Shown in pieces: positions 51,479-59,016 of a stretch of DNA of 64,000 nucleotides. The notes under the pieces are model-generated. The model saw only the letters and a program-made list of their open reading frames with translations. It searched no databases and was not told the DNA's origin. Position 1 is the stretch's first letter; the number at the start of each line of letters is the position of its first letter. The DNA is taken from assembly GCF_003123685.1 (NCBI RefSeq), contig NZ_QCYJ01000132.1:1-64000 (forward strand), given 5' to 3'. The position numbers and the translations under genes were made by a program. This DNA comes from Nocardia aurea (GTDB lineage: Bacteria; Actinomycetota; Actinomycetes; Mycobacteriales; Mycobacteriaceae).

Positions 51479-52683
51479 CCGCCAAGCGAGAAGCGTGGGC
51501 GCGCTTCGACGACTTCTTCGCCGGAACCGCTTGCCGGTTTCCGCGGATTCAGTCCGAGATCGTCGCGCACCGCCCGGATCAAGTCGCGGCTGCGCTGGCC
51601 GAAGTCGAGCGCGTCAGCGCCGAGGGCCTGTGGGCCTTCGGGTTCGTCAGTTACGAAGCGGCCGCAGGTCTGGATCCGACGTTGCCTGTGCATGAACCCA
51701 TCGAAGGCTTGCCGTTGGTCTGGTTCGGTGTCTCCGAGGCGCCCGAGCGCGTTCCACTGGTATCCCGGTCCGGCGGTTCCGCATTCGCGCTCGAACCCTG
51801 GCGCTACGAATGGACTCGCGAACAGCACCGTCGCGCCGTCGACGCGGTCCACCGCCATATTGCCGCAGGCGAAACCTATCAGTGCAATCTGACCACTCGC
51901 TTGCACACCGAGTTTGTCGGTGATCTCGGCAGTCTGTACAGCGATGTCGTCCATGCACAAGGCGGCGCTTACAACGCCTACCTCGACACCGGCCGCTTCG
52001 TCGTCGCTGGTGCGAGCCCGGAGTTGTTTTTTGAGACCTGTGACAATCGCTTGCTGATGCGTCCGATGAAGGGCACAGCACGACGCGGCGCCACCGAGCA
52101 GGAAGACGCTGAGCGTGTGCGAAAGCTTCGAACGAGTCCGAAGGAACGCGCGGAGAACATCATGATCGTTGACCTGGTCCGCAACGACGTAGCCAGGCTC
52201 GCCGTTGTCGGCAGCGTCTCTGTTCGCTCTCTGTGCCAAGTCGAGACCTACCGCACCGTGCACCAGATGACCTCGGAGGTGACGGCTCGCCTACGGCCCG
52301 ATGTGGACCTGCTCGACATCTTCCGCGCACTGTTTCCCTGCGGGTCGGTTACTGGCGCGCCGAAAGCGCGCACGATGAGGCTGATCCGCGACCTGGAGCC
52401 GAGCCCGCGCGGTGCCTATTGCGGCGCAGTCGGGGTCGTGGCACCGATCGGCACACCGACCCGCTTCCGTTTCAACGTGGCGATCCGGACCGTGCTGGCT
52501 GACCGGGCACGGGGCACTGCGGTCTATGGCACCGGAGGCGGAATCACCTGGGATTCGGTGGCGGCCGATGAGTACGCAGAACTGCAGGCGAAGTCGGCCG
52601 TGGTGACAACTTCACCCGTTGAGCAGGAATACATCAGTGCGCCTGCCGAGATCGGTCATTTGTCGCAGACAAGTGTGCCTTGA
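51475..52683 (+). CDS. pabB: aminodeoxychorismate synthase component I (PabB)
   Basis: In this 402-aa protein the chorismate-binding domain fills the C-terminal two thirds. Diagnostic parts are GETYQCNLTTRL, the lysine motif LLMRPMKGTARRG, RAENIMIVDLVRNDV, TVHQMTSEVTA and FPCGSVTGAPKARTM, with IRTV...YGTGGGITWDS near the end. PMKGT in place of the anthranilate-synthase PIAGT points to PabB, which makes the p-aminobenzoate precursor from chorismate with ammonia. No pabA or pabC lies in the window, so these come from elsewhere. It overlaps folC by 4 bp. Confidence 0.88.
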   Translation: MTAKREAWARFDDFFAGTACRFPRIQSEIVAHRPDQVAAALAEVERVSAEGLWAFGFVSYEAAAGLDPTLPVHEPIEGLPLVWFGVSEAPERVPLVSRSGGSAFALEPWRYEWTREQHRRAVDAVHRHIAAGETYQCNLTTRLHTEFVGDLGSLYSDVVHAQGGAYNAYLDTGRFVVAGASPELFFETCDNRLLMRPMKGTARRGATEQEDAERVRKLRTSPKERAENIMIVDLVRNDVARLAVVGSVSVRSLCQVETYRTVHQMTSEVTARLRPDVDLLDIFRALFPCGSVTGAPKARTMRLIRDLEPSPRGAYCGAVGVVAPIGTPTRFRFNVAIRTVLADRARGTAVYGTGGGITWDSVAADEYAELQAKSAVVTTSPVEQEYISAPAEIGHLSQTSVP

Positions 52684-52796
52684 TGCCGGACGAATACTGA
52701 TCGGCGTTGGCCTGTACTGGAACCAGCGGTAGCCGAACTTGCCGCTTTCTGAGCATCGAGGCTCGGACCCCGGTCCGGCCAGAGGAGGTAGACGAC

Positions 52797-54152
52797 ATGG
52801 GAGTGGAAAGTCTCGAGGCTGCGGTCGTGCGTGCGGGATCGCCGGTCGAACTGCTGCGCAATTCGACTGTGCGGCCGATGACTTTTCCGGTCGCGCCGGA
52901 ATTCACGAACTGGCGCTCCGAGCAGCAGGCCTGGCGGACCTCCTGCGCGCTTCTCGACCAGTCACACCACATGACCGACCTGTACATCCAGGGACCGGAC
53001 GCCATTCGGCTGCTGAGCGATTTCGGTGTAAACACGTTCGCCAATTTCACACCCGGTAAGGCCAAGCAGTATGTGGCGGTAAACGCCGACGGCTACTTCA
53101 TCGGCGACGCGATTCTTTTTCATCTCGAAGAGAATCTGCTCGACGTAGTCGGCCATCCCACGGTCCTCAACTGGCTGCAGTACAACGCCGAGGCCGGTGG
53201 GTACGACGTCACCCTCGAACGCGACGAGAACTCCTACGATCGCCCGTCGGGACCTCCGAAGGTCTACCGGTACGAGCTGCAGGGGCCCTCGGCCAAATCT
53301 TTGGTCGAGAAGCTCACCGGTGCGCCCGTCCCGGACGTCAAGTTCTTCAACATGACCGAGTTCACCATCGCGGGTAAGCAGGTACGTGCCCTGCGCCACG
53401 GGATGGCCGGACAGCCCGGGTTCGAGCTCTTCGGCCCGTGGGAGGAAGGCGACACTGTGCTCGCCGCGATCCTGGAGGTCGGTGAAGAGTTCGACCTGGT
53501 CCGTGCCGGTGCGAAAGCGTACTCCACGGCCAACCTGGAGTCCGGGTGGATCCCGACCGCGGTGCCTGCGATCTTCGGATCGGAGATGAAGGGCTACCGC
53601 GAGTGGCTCGGCGCGCAGTCGCTCGGTTCGCTGGGCGGCAGCGAGGATTCGGCTGACATCACCGACTACTACGTGACGCCCTACGACATCGGGTACGGCC
53701 GCACGGTGAAATTCGACCACGATTTCCTGGGGCGCGAAGCCCTCGAACGCATTTCCGCTGCCCCTGCCAAGCAGAAGGTGACGCTGGTATGGAATCCCGA
53801 GGATGTCGCCGCTGCGGTTCGTTCCCTGTACGAGCCCGGCACTCCGGCGAAGTACATCGAACTGCCGAAGGCGCGCTACGCCTTCTTCCAGGTCGACAAG
53901 GTGCTGCAGGACGGCAAGCAGGTCGGGCTGTCCCTCGATCTCGGCTACATCGTTAACGAACAGGATTTCGTCTCGCTTGCGACCGTCAACCGTTCGGTCG
54001 CCGAGCCGGGAACGCAAGTCACGGTGCTGTGGGGTGAGGAGCCCAACTCTGGCAAGCCCGCCGTCGAGCCTCATCGCCAGATCGAAATCCGGGCGACGGT
54101 CGCGCCGGCGCCGTACGTGCAGGAAGTTCGTGACACCTACCGCAAGTCCTGA
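52797..54152 (+). CDS. ligM: tetrahydrofolate-dependent O-demethylase (LigM/DesA-like), copy 2
   Basis: The ATG at 52797 has AGGAGGT at 52783-52789; the 30 codons before it are open but not family-like. The 451-aa product aligns in pattern with copy 1: SPVELLRNSTVRPMTFPVAP, DQSHHMTDLYIQGPDAI, VRALRHGMAGQPGFELFGPW, NLESGWIPTAVPAIFGSEMK and DYYVTPYDIGYGRTVKFDHDF. It should transfer an aryl methyl ether group to THF. Two different copies suggest different substrates, such as syringate for one and vanillate or 3-O-methylgallate for the other. It is followed by the three THF-recycling genes. Confidence 0.88.
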   Translation: MGVESLEAAVVRAGSPVELLRNSTVRPMTFPVAPEFTNWRSEQQAWRTSCALLDQSHHMTDLYIQGPDAIRLLSDFGVNTFANFTPGKAKQYVAVNADGYFIGDAILFHLEENLLDVVGHPTVLNWLQYNAEAGGYDVTLERDENSYDRPSGPPKVYRYELQGPSAKSLVEKLTGAPVPDVKFFNMTEFTIAGKQVRALRHGMAGQPGFELFGPWEEGDTVLAAILEVGEEFDLVRAGAKAYSTANLESGWIPTAVPAIFGSEMKGYREWLGAQSLGSLGGSEDSADITDYYVTPYDIGYGRTVKFDHDFLGREALERISAAPAKQKVTLVWNPEDVAAAVRSLYEPGTPAKYIELPKARYAFFQVDKVLQDGKQVGLSLDLGYIVNEQDFVSLATVNRSVAEPGTQVTVLWGEEPNSGKPAVEPHRQIEIRATVAPAPYVQEVRDTYRKS

Positions 54153-54181
54153 CCGGACCGGTCGGACGAATCGAGGAAAAG

Positions 54182-55063
54182 ATGCTGTACTTCAACAACG
54201 ACACCGCCGGCGTGCGTCGGAAGTCGAATTTGGCCGAACTCGTGCGCAACATGAGTTACGAGGTGATGCCGTTCAAGAAGACCGAGCAGGATGTCGTCGA
54301 GCACGTTCCCACAGAGGTCCCGCTCACCGTGACGGTGACCGAAGCCAAGGGCATCGATACGACGCTTGCTCTCACCGAACGTCTCGCCGGGCACGGCTAC
54401 CGCGTGTCTCCGCACCTACCTGCCCGGCAATTCGTCGATGAGCGTCATGTCGCCGATGTGATCGCGCGGCTAAGCGATTCGGGAATCACCTCGGTATTCG
54501 TGATCGGAGGTGACGCGCCGAAGCCTGCGGGCAAGTTCGGTGAGGCCCTGGGGTTGCTGCGCGCGATGGACGAGATCGGGCACCCCTTTGACAGCGTCGG
54601 CATCGGCGGTTATCCGGAGGGGCATGCGGCGATCTCGCAGTCGGCGTTGGATCTGGCGCTCGCGCATAAGTCTTCGCACGCCACCCGCGTGCTCACCCAA
54701 ATCTGCTTCGACGCCGACGCCATCGGCGCGTGGGGCGCCGACATCCGTGTCAAGGGCGTTGATCTGCCTGTCTACGTGGGTATGCCGGGCCCGGTGAGCC
54801 GGCAGAAACTGATTCGCATCTCGGCCGGCATCGGGCTCGGACAGTCCGCTCGATTCCTGCAGAAGCAGCAGAGCCTGATCTGGAAATTCTTCATGCCGGG
54901 TGCCTACAACCCGACCAAGCTTGTTCGTCGCCTTGGGGTGGCCGCTCCGAAGACGACGAACAACATCGCAGGCCTGCACATCTTCACCTTCAACGAGCTC
55001 CGCGGTACAGAGGAGTGGCGACAGCAGATGCTGGCCTCCCTTGGGAAGGATGATCGCTCATGA
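54182..55063 (+). CDS. metF: methylenetetrahydrofolate reductase (MetF-like)
   Basis: This 293-aa protein has the MTHFR TIM-barrel marks: a catalytic-type glutamate in MSYEVMPF (E27), VTVTEAKGIDTTLALTERL, FVIGGDAPKPAG, VGIGGYPEGHA and TQICFDADAI...VYVGMPGPVS. In methionine synthesis it makes methyl-THF. In LigM-type operons it is thought to run in reverse, oxidising the methyl-THF formed by demethylation. It lies 29 bp after ligM2 and overlaps purU by ATGA. Its relative in Sphingobium SYK-6 also sits next to ligM. Confidence 0.9.
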   Translation: MLYFNNDTAGVRRKSNLAELVRNMSYEVMPFKKTEQDVVEHVPTEVPLTVTVTEAKGIDTTLALTERLAGHGYRVSPHLPARQFVDERHVADVIARLSDSGITSVFVIGGDAPKPAGKFGEALGLLRAMDEIGHPFDSVGIGGYPEGHAAISQSALDLALAHKSSHATRVLTQICFDADAIGAWGADIRVKGVDLPVYVGMPGPVSRQKLIRISAGIGLGQSARFLQKQQSLIWKFFMPGAYNPTKLVRRLGVAAPKTTNNIAGLHIFTFNELRGTEEWRQQMLASLGKDDRS

Positions 55064-55929
55064 GCGCCGGTCTCTCCGCCGACTACGGCCGGCTGATCGT
55101 ACAGGGCGATGACCAGCCCGGCATCGTGGCGGCGGTCTCCGCAGCCCTGACCCGGCAAGGCGCGAACATAGTGTCCCTGGACCAGACCAGCAGTGACGGC
55201 GCGCAGGGAAGGTTTTTCCAGCGCACCGTCTTTCACCTGCCCGATCTGTCGGTGAAACTCGATGAGCTCCGCGCGGAGTTCGAAGATCAACTGACCGGCT
55301 CATTGGATCTGGACTTCCACTTGGTGGAGGCGAAGCGTCGCAAACGTGTGGCGATCATGGTTTCCAAGACCGACCACTGCATGCTCGACCTGCTGTGGCG
55401 TCAGCGTCGTGACGAATTGCGCATGAGCGTCCCGATGGTGATTTCGAATCATCCGGAGTTGGGCGACGACGTGCGGCAGTTCAACATTCCGTTCTTCCAC
55501 GTACCGGTCGAGAAGGGGACCAAGTCCGTTGCCGAGAAGGAGCAGTTGAATCTGCTCAAAGGCAACGTCGATCTCGTAGTCCTTGCCCGCTACATGCAGG
55601 TGCTCTCGGGAGATTTCCTCGCAGAGGTGGGAGTTCCGGTGATCAACATCCACCACAGCTTCCTGCCCGCGTTTATGGGTGCCGGTCCTTATCAACGTGC
55701 AAAAGAGCGCGGGGTGAAGTTGGTCGGTGCCACCGCCCACTATGTCACCGAGGACCTCGATGAGGGACCGATCATCGAGCAAGACGTCATCCGGGTCGCG
55801 CACGGAGACTCCACGGCGGAACTGCAGCGCAAGGGTGCCGATGTCGAGCGTCTGGTGTTGTCGCGCGCCGTCTCATGGCACTGCGACGACCGGGTCATTC
55901 GGGACGGCAATACCACCGTGGTGTTCTAG
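55060..55929 (+). CDS. purU: formyltetrahydrofolate deformylase (PurU)
   Basis: In this 289-aa protein the N-terminal ACT domain (LIVQGDDQPGIVAAVSAALT, about 12-85) is joined to a formyltransferase-like hydrolase domain with FHVPVEKGTK, VLARYMQVLS, INIHHSFLPAFMGA and LDEGPIIEQDVIRV. PurU releases formate and THF from 10-formyl-THF, which closes the cycle that begins at LigM and returns THF. The ATGA overlap with metF and an AGGAGG at its own 3' end that serves folD show a tight operon. Confidence 0.93.
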   Translation: MSAGLSADYGRLIVQGDDQPGIVAAVSAALTRQGANIVSLDQTSSDGAQGRFFQRTVFHLPDLSVKLDELRAEFEDQLTGSLDLDFHLVEAKRRKRVAIMVSKTDHCMLDLLWRQRRDELRMSVPMVISNHPELGDDVRQFNIPFFHVPVEKGTKSVAEKEQLNLLKGNVDLVVLARYMQVLSGDFLAEVGVPVINIHHSFLPAFMGAGPYQRAKERGVKLVGATAHYVTEDLDEGPIIEQDVIRVAHGDSTAELQRKGADVERLVLSRAVSWHCDDRVIRDGNTTVVF

Positions 55930-55938
55930 GAGGCGGTA

Positions 55939-56796
55939 GTGACAGCGAAAATCTTGGACGGTCGCGCGGTCGCGCACCGGCTGCTTGACGATGTAGCCGC
56001 CGATACCAGCCGTTTTGTCGAAGAATTTGGTCGTACCCCGGTGCTGGCGACTGTACTGGTCGGGGACGATCCGGCCTCGCATACTTACGTGCGAATGAAG
56101 GCCAACCGATGCGCCGAGGTCGGAATGCTCTCGCGCCGCATCGACATCGACGCCGGAGTCGCCACCGGGAAGCTGGTGCAGCAGATCGAACAACTGTCGT
56201 CGGATCCCGAGGTAGACGGGATTCTGCTGCAGCACCCGGTACCCGGGCACATCGATGAGCGCGCCGCTTTCGAAGCGATCGCGCCCTCCAAGGACGTCGA
56301 TGGGGTGACGCGAACATCGTTCGCGACGATGGCCTTCGCGGAGAAGGGCTTCGATTCCGCCACCCCGGGCGGCATCATGAGGCTGCTGGCGGCGTATGAC
56401 ATCCCGCTCGCCGGACAGCGTGCTGTAGTGATCGGCCGTAGTCCGATTCTCGGCAAGCCGATGGGCATGTTGCTGCTGGGGCAGAACGCGACGGTCACAT
56501 ACTGCCACTCGAAGACGACCGATCTCGCTCGCGAGGTCGAGGGCGCAGATGTCGTTGTGGCAGCTGCCGGCATCCCGGAGTTGGTGCGGGGTGCGTGGAT
56601 CAAGCCGGGATCGGTGATCATCGACGCTGGCTACGCCGACAACCGCGGTGATGTGGAGTTCGAGGCCGCAGCCGCGCGCGCATCGTTCATAACGCCGGTG
56701 CCGGGCGGTGTCGGGCCGATGACCATCGCGACGCTGCTCGCGCAGACCATCGCCGCCGCTCGCCGTCACGAGGCCGAGAATAGGAGGCAGCCGTGA
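55939..56796 (+). CDS. folD: methylenetetrahydrofolate dehydrogenase/cyclohydrolase (FolD)
   Basis: A GTG start at 55939 follows TAGGAGGC. The 285-aa protein has the FolD lysine motif SHTYVRMKANR, GILLQHPVPGHI, SKDVDGVTRTSF, the NADP loop VIGRSPILGKPMGMLL and TPVPGGVGPMTIATLL. It turns methylene-THF into 10-formyl-THF in two steps, linking MetF to PurU. It is an operon-bound copy; the housekeeping folD would be elsewhere. It overlaps ligA by GTGA. Confidence 0.94.
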   Translation: MTAKILDGRAVAHRLLDDVAADTSRFVEEFGRTPVLATVLVGDDPASHTYVRMKANRCAEVGMLSRRIDIDAGVATGKLVQQIEQLSSDPEVDGILLQHPVPGHIDERAAFEAIAPSKDVDGVTRTSFATMAFAEKGFDSATPGGIMRLLAAYDIPLAGQRAVVIGRSPILGKPMGMLLLGQNATVTYCHSKTTDLAREVEGADVVVAAAGIPELVRGAWIKPGSVIIDAGYADNRGDVEFEAAAARASFITPVPGGVGPMTIATLLAQTIAAARRHEAENRRQP

Positions 56797-57137
56797 CCGC
56801 CGCCAGAGACGACTACATCCTCGATCTCGAGCAGGGCCGGCGCGGCTATGCCCTCAATCGTCTATGTGGATCGCTCAAGCATGCAGACAACCGCGACCGG
56901 TTCATCGCAGACCAGGCCGCCTACTGCGCCGAGTACGGCCTGACAGAGGAGCAGAAAACCGCTGTCCTACAGAGAAATTGGATTGCCATGCAGGACCTCG
57001 GTGCCTCCATCTTCTATACGTTCAAACTCGCGATGCTGGACAAGAAGTCGATGCAGTATCTCGGTGGCGTTTTCACCGGCATGTCGACCGAGGAGTTCAC
57101 CGCGGCTCTACTGGCAGGAGGGCGGAAAGTTGGCTGA
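56793..57137 (+). CDS. ligA: extradiol dioxygenase small (alpha) subunit, LigA-like
   Basis: This 114-aa protein (GTG start overlapping the folD stop) has the LigA pattern RRGYALNRLCGSLKHADNRD, RFIADQAAYCAEYGLTEEQK and VFTGMSTEEFTAALL. In protocatechuate 4,5-dioxygenase the alpha subunit caps the active site of the catalytic beta subunit. Sphingobium LigA is somewhat longer at both ends, so this is a compact version. The ligB start lies within its last codons. Confidence 0.92.
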   Translation: MTAARDDYILDLEQGRRGYALNRLCGSLKHADNRDRFIADQAAYCAEYGLTEEQKTAVLQRNWIAMQDLGASIFYTFKLAMLDKKSMQYLGGVFTGMSTEEFTAALLAGGRKVG

Positions 57138-57996
57138 CGTGATCTGGGGATTGGCCACGTCTCATGTCCCGTCCATCGGTGCTGCGATGGACCACGGCAA
57201 GACCGACGAGCCGTACTGGAAACCGCTGTTCGACGGATACGCGCCTGCCCGTAAGTGGATGCAGGACCATCGCCCCGACGTGGCTGTTGTCATCTACAAC
57301 GACCACGCCAACTCCGTGGGCCTCGACCTCGTTCCTGCCTTCGGGCTCGGGACTGCGGAACGCTATCCCGTGGCGGATGAAGGCTGGGGCCGTCGCCCCG
57401 TACCTCCGGTCATCGGATCCCCGGAACTCAGCGCCCACCTGGTTCGAGAGTTAATCGACGATTCTTTCGACATCGCAACTTTCAATCAACTCGATGTGGA
57501 TCACGGGTTGACCGTCCCGTTGTCGGTCTATTGCCCCGACCCGGGCGACGCATGGCCGTGTGCCGTTGTGCCTTTGCTGGTCAACGTCATTCAATATCCG
57601 CAGCCGACGGCGGCGCGATGCTACGCGCTGGGACAGGCGCTGGGGCGCGCGATCCGCTCCTTCCCTCAGGATCTGCGTGTCGCGGTCTTCGGCACCGGGG
57701 GAATGTCCCACCAACTGGCCGGTGCCCGAGCCGGCATGATCAACGAGCCTTTCGACCGGATGTTTCTGGAAACAGTGGAGTCCGACCCCGCCCGATTAAC
57801 CGCGCTCACACGCGAGGACTACATCCGCGAAGCAGGTACCGAGGGGCTCGAATTGATCATGTGGCTCGTGATGCGGGGCGCGCTCGGGCCCAATATCCGT
57901 CGCATCTCCGATGGCTACCATGTACCGGCGTCGAACACCGCTGCCGGTATAGCGCTGTTCGAGGTCATGGACCGGAATGGGTCGGTTGTCGGGTGA
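57130..57996 (+). CDS. ligB: extradiol dioxygenase catalytic (beta) subunit, LigB-like
   Basis: A TTG start at 57130, eight bases inside ligA and after GGAGGGCGG, gives 288 aa beginning (M)ADVIWGLATSHVPSIG. The iron ligands of LigB are present: H12, H59 (YNDHAN) and E241 (GLELIMW). The catalytic-site H124 (DVDHG) and H194 (GTGGMSHQ) are also kept. This non-haem Fe(II) type II extradiol enzyme opens protocatechuate-like rings at the 4,5 bond. In the absence of ligC and ligI, gallate (giving 4-oxalomesaconate directly) or 3-O-methylgallate are likely substrates; the sequence alone cannot decide. Confidence 0.92.
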   Translation: MADVIWGLATSHVPSIGAAMDHGKTDEPYWKPLFDGYAPARKWMQDHRPDVAVVIYNDHANSVGLDLVPAFGLGTAERYPVADEGWGRRPVPPVIGSPELSAHLVRELIDDSFDIATFNQLDVDHGLTVPLSVYCPDPGDAWPCAVVPLLVNVIQYPQPTAARCYALGQALGRAIRSFPQDLRVAVFGTGGMSHQLAGARAGMINEPFDRMFLETVESDPARLTALTREDYIREAGTEGLELIMWLVMRGALGPNIRRISDGYHVPASNTAAGIALFEVMDRNGSVVG

Positions 57997-58700
57997 GTAC
58001 CTTTGTGCTGATCCACGGTGCCTGGCACGGCGGCTGGGTGTGGGAGAAGGTCGAGCAGAAACTTCGCGCGGCCGGTCACGCAGTGCACGCGCCTACCCTG
58101 ACAGGAGTCAGCGATCGTGCGCATCTGCTGAGCCCATCGGTCGGGCTGAGCACTCACATCAGAGACATCGTCGCGCTGGCAGAAGCCTACGACCTTCATG
58201 ACGTCGTACTGGTGGGCCACAGCTACGCAGGTCAGGTCGTCACTGGAGTCGCCGACCGGATCCCCGACCGGATCGCCCGGCGGGTGTACCTCGATGCGTT
58301 CGTCGGTGACAACGGTGATCGCGCAATCGAGTTGCAGCCGCCTGTCATCGCCGAGCACTACCGAGAGTCGGTCGAGGGGCCCGGGTTCGGCTGGCTCATC
58401 CCGGTGCGGTCTCTGCAGGTGCTCGGCATCACCGAGCAGTCCGACCTCGACTGGCTCTCGGCGCGGCTCACCCCTCACCCCTGGCGCAGCTACATCGAGC
58501 CACTACGAATCACCGGCAAGGTCGATCAAGTCCCCGCCGAGTTCATCGAGTGCACCGCCTGGAAGCGCGTCTTCCAGGCGCACGCCGAGAAGGCCGCGCT
58601 GCGCGGCTGGCCAGTGCGGACGATCGCCACCGGACACGAAGCCATGGTCACTGCACCGGACGAGCTGACCGCGCTGCTGCTGGCCCCGGCCTACTCCTGA
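57993..58700 (+). CDS. alpha/beta hydrolase of the methylesterase/hydroxynitrile lyase group
   Basis: A GTG start at 57993 overlaps the ligB stop by 4 bp. The 235-aa product has FVLIHGAWHGGWVWEKV, the nucleophile elbow LVGHSYAG (S77) and a C-terminal histidine (TGHEAMV, H215). The acid expected in the T-D dipeptide about 27 residues before this histidine is alanine (A189 in ECTAWKR), so the triad may be incomplete or use another acid. In this pathway a methylesterase could hydrolyse the methyl ester left after ring opening of 3-O-methylgallate (CHMOD). That role is inferred from context and fold. Confidence 0.8.
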   Translation: MSTFVLIHGAWHGGWVWEKVEQKLRAAGHAVHAPTLTGVSDRAHLLSPSVGLSTHIRDIVALAEAYDLHDVVLVGHSYAGQVVTGVADRIPDRIARRVYLDAFVGDNGDRAIELQPPVIAEHYRESVEGPGFGWLIPVRSLQVLGITEQSDLDWLSARLTPHPWRSYIEPLRITGKVDQVPAEFIECTAWKRVFQAHAEKAALRGWPVRTIATGHEAMVTAPDELTALLLAPAYS

Positions 58701-58708
58701 GGATAAGC

Positions 58709-58984
58709 ATGGAATTCCTGGTACGAACCGAGAACCGCATGCCCGCCGACTTCCCCGACGAACTACGTGAGCAACTGCGCGCACAGGAGCGTGAGCGCGC
58801 CATCGAACTTCGCGAAGCCGGTGTCCTGAAACGACTGTGGCGCGTCCCCGGGCGCAACGCCACCGTCGGTCTCTATGAGGCGGCGGACCCGGCAGCCCTG
58901 CACGACGCGCTGGCATCGCTTCCCATGTGGAGGTGGATGGACATCGCCGTCGAGGCACTCGCCACCCACCCCCAAGAGCGCTGA
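58709..58984 (+). CDS. muconolactone isomerase-like (CatC family) small protein
   Basis: This 91-aa protein from the ATG at 58709 (after GGATAAGC) has the CatC ferredoxin-like pattern: MEFLVRTENRMPADFP, ERAIELREAGVLKRLWRVPG, then LHDALASLPMWRWMDIAVEA and LATHPQ. True CatC belongs to the catechol ortho pathway, of which no catA or catB is seen here. In this operon it more likely isomerises or tautomerises a meta-cleavage product, perhaps standing in for the missing 4-oxalomesaconate tautomerase or a CHMOD isomerase. Confidence 0.8.
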   Translation: MEFLVRTENRMPADFPDELREQLRAQERERAIELREAGVLKRLWRVPGRNATVGLYEAADPAALHDALASLPMWRWMDIAVEALATHPQER

Positions 58985-59016
58985 CGCTGCTCGATCCACG
59001 AATCGACCGAATCATC

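Noticed and set aside
58709..58984. Catechol ortho-cleavage branch based on the CatC-like gene
   Set aside because: No catA, catB or pca genes are present; the gene sits within a meta-cleavage operon.
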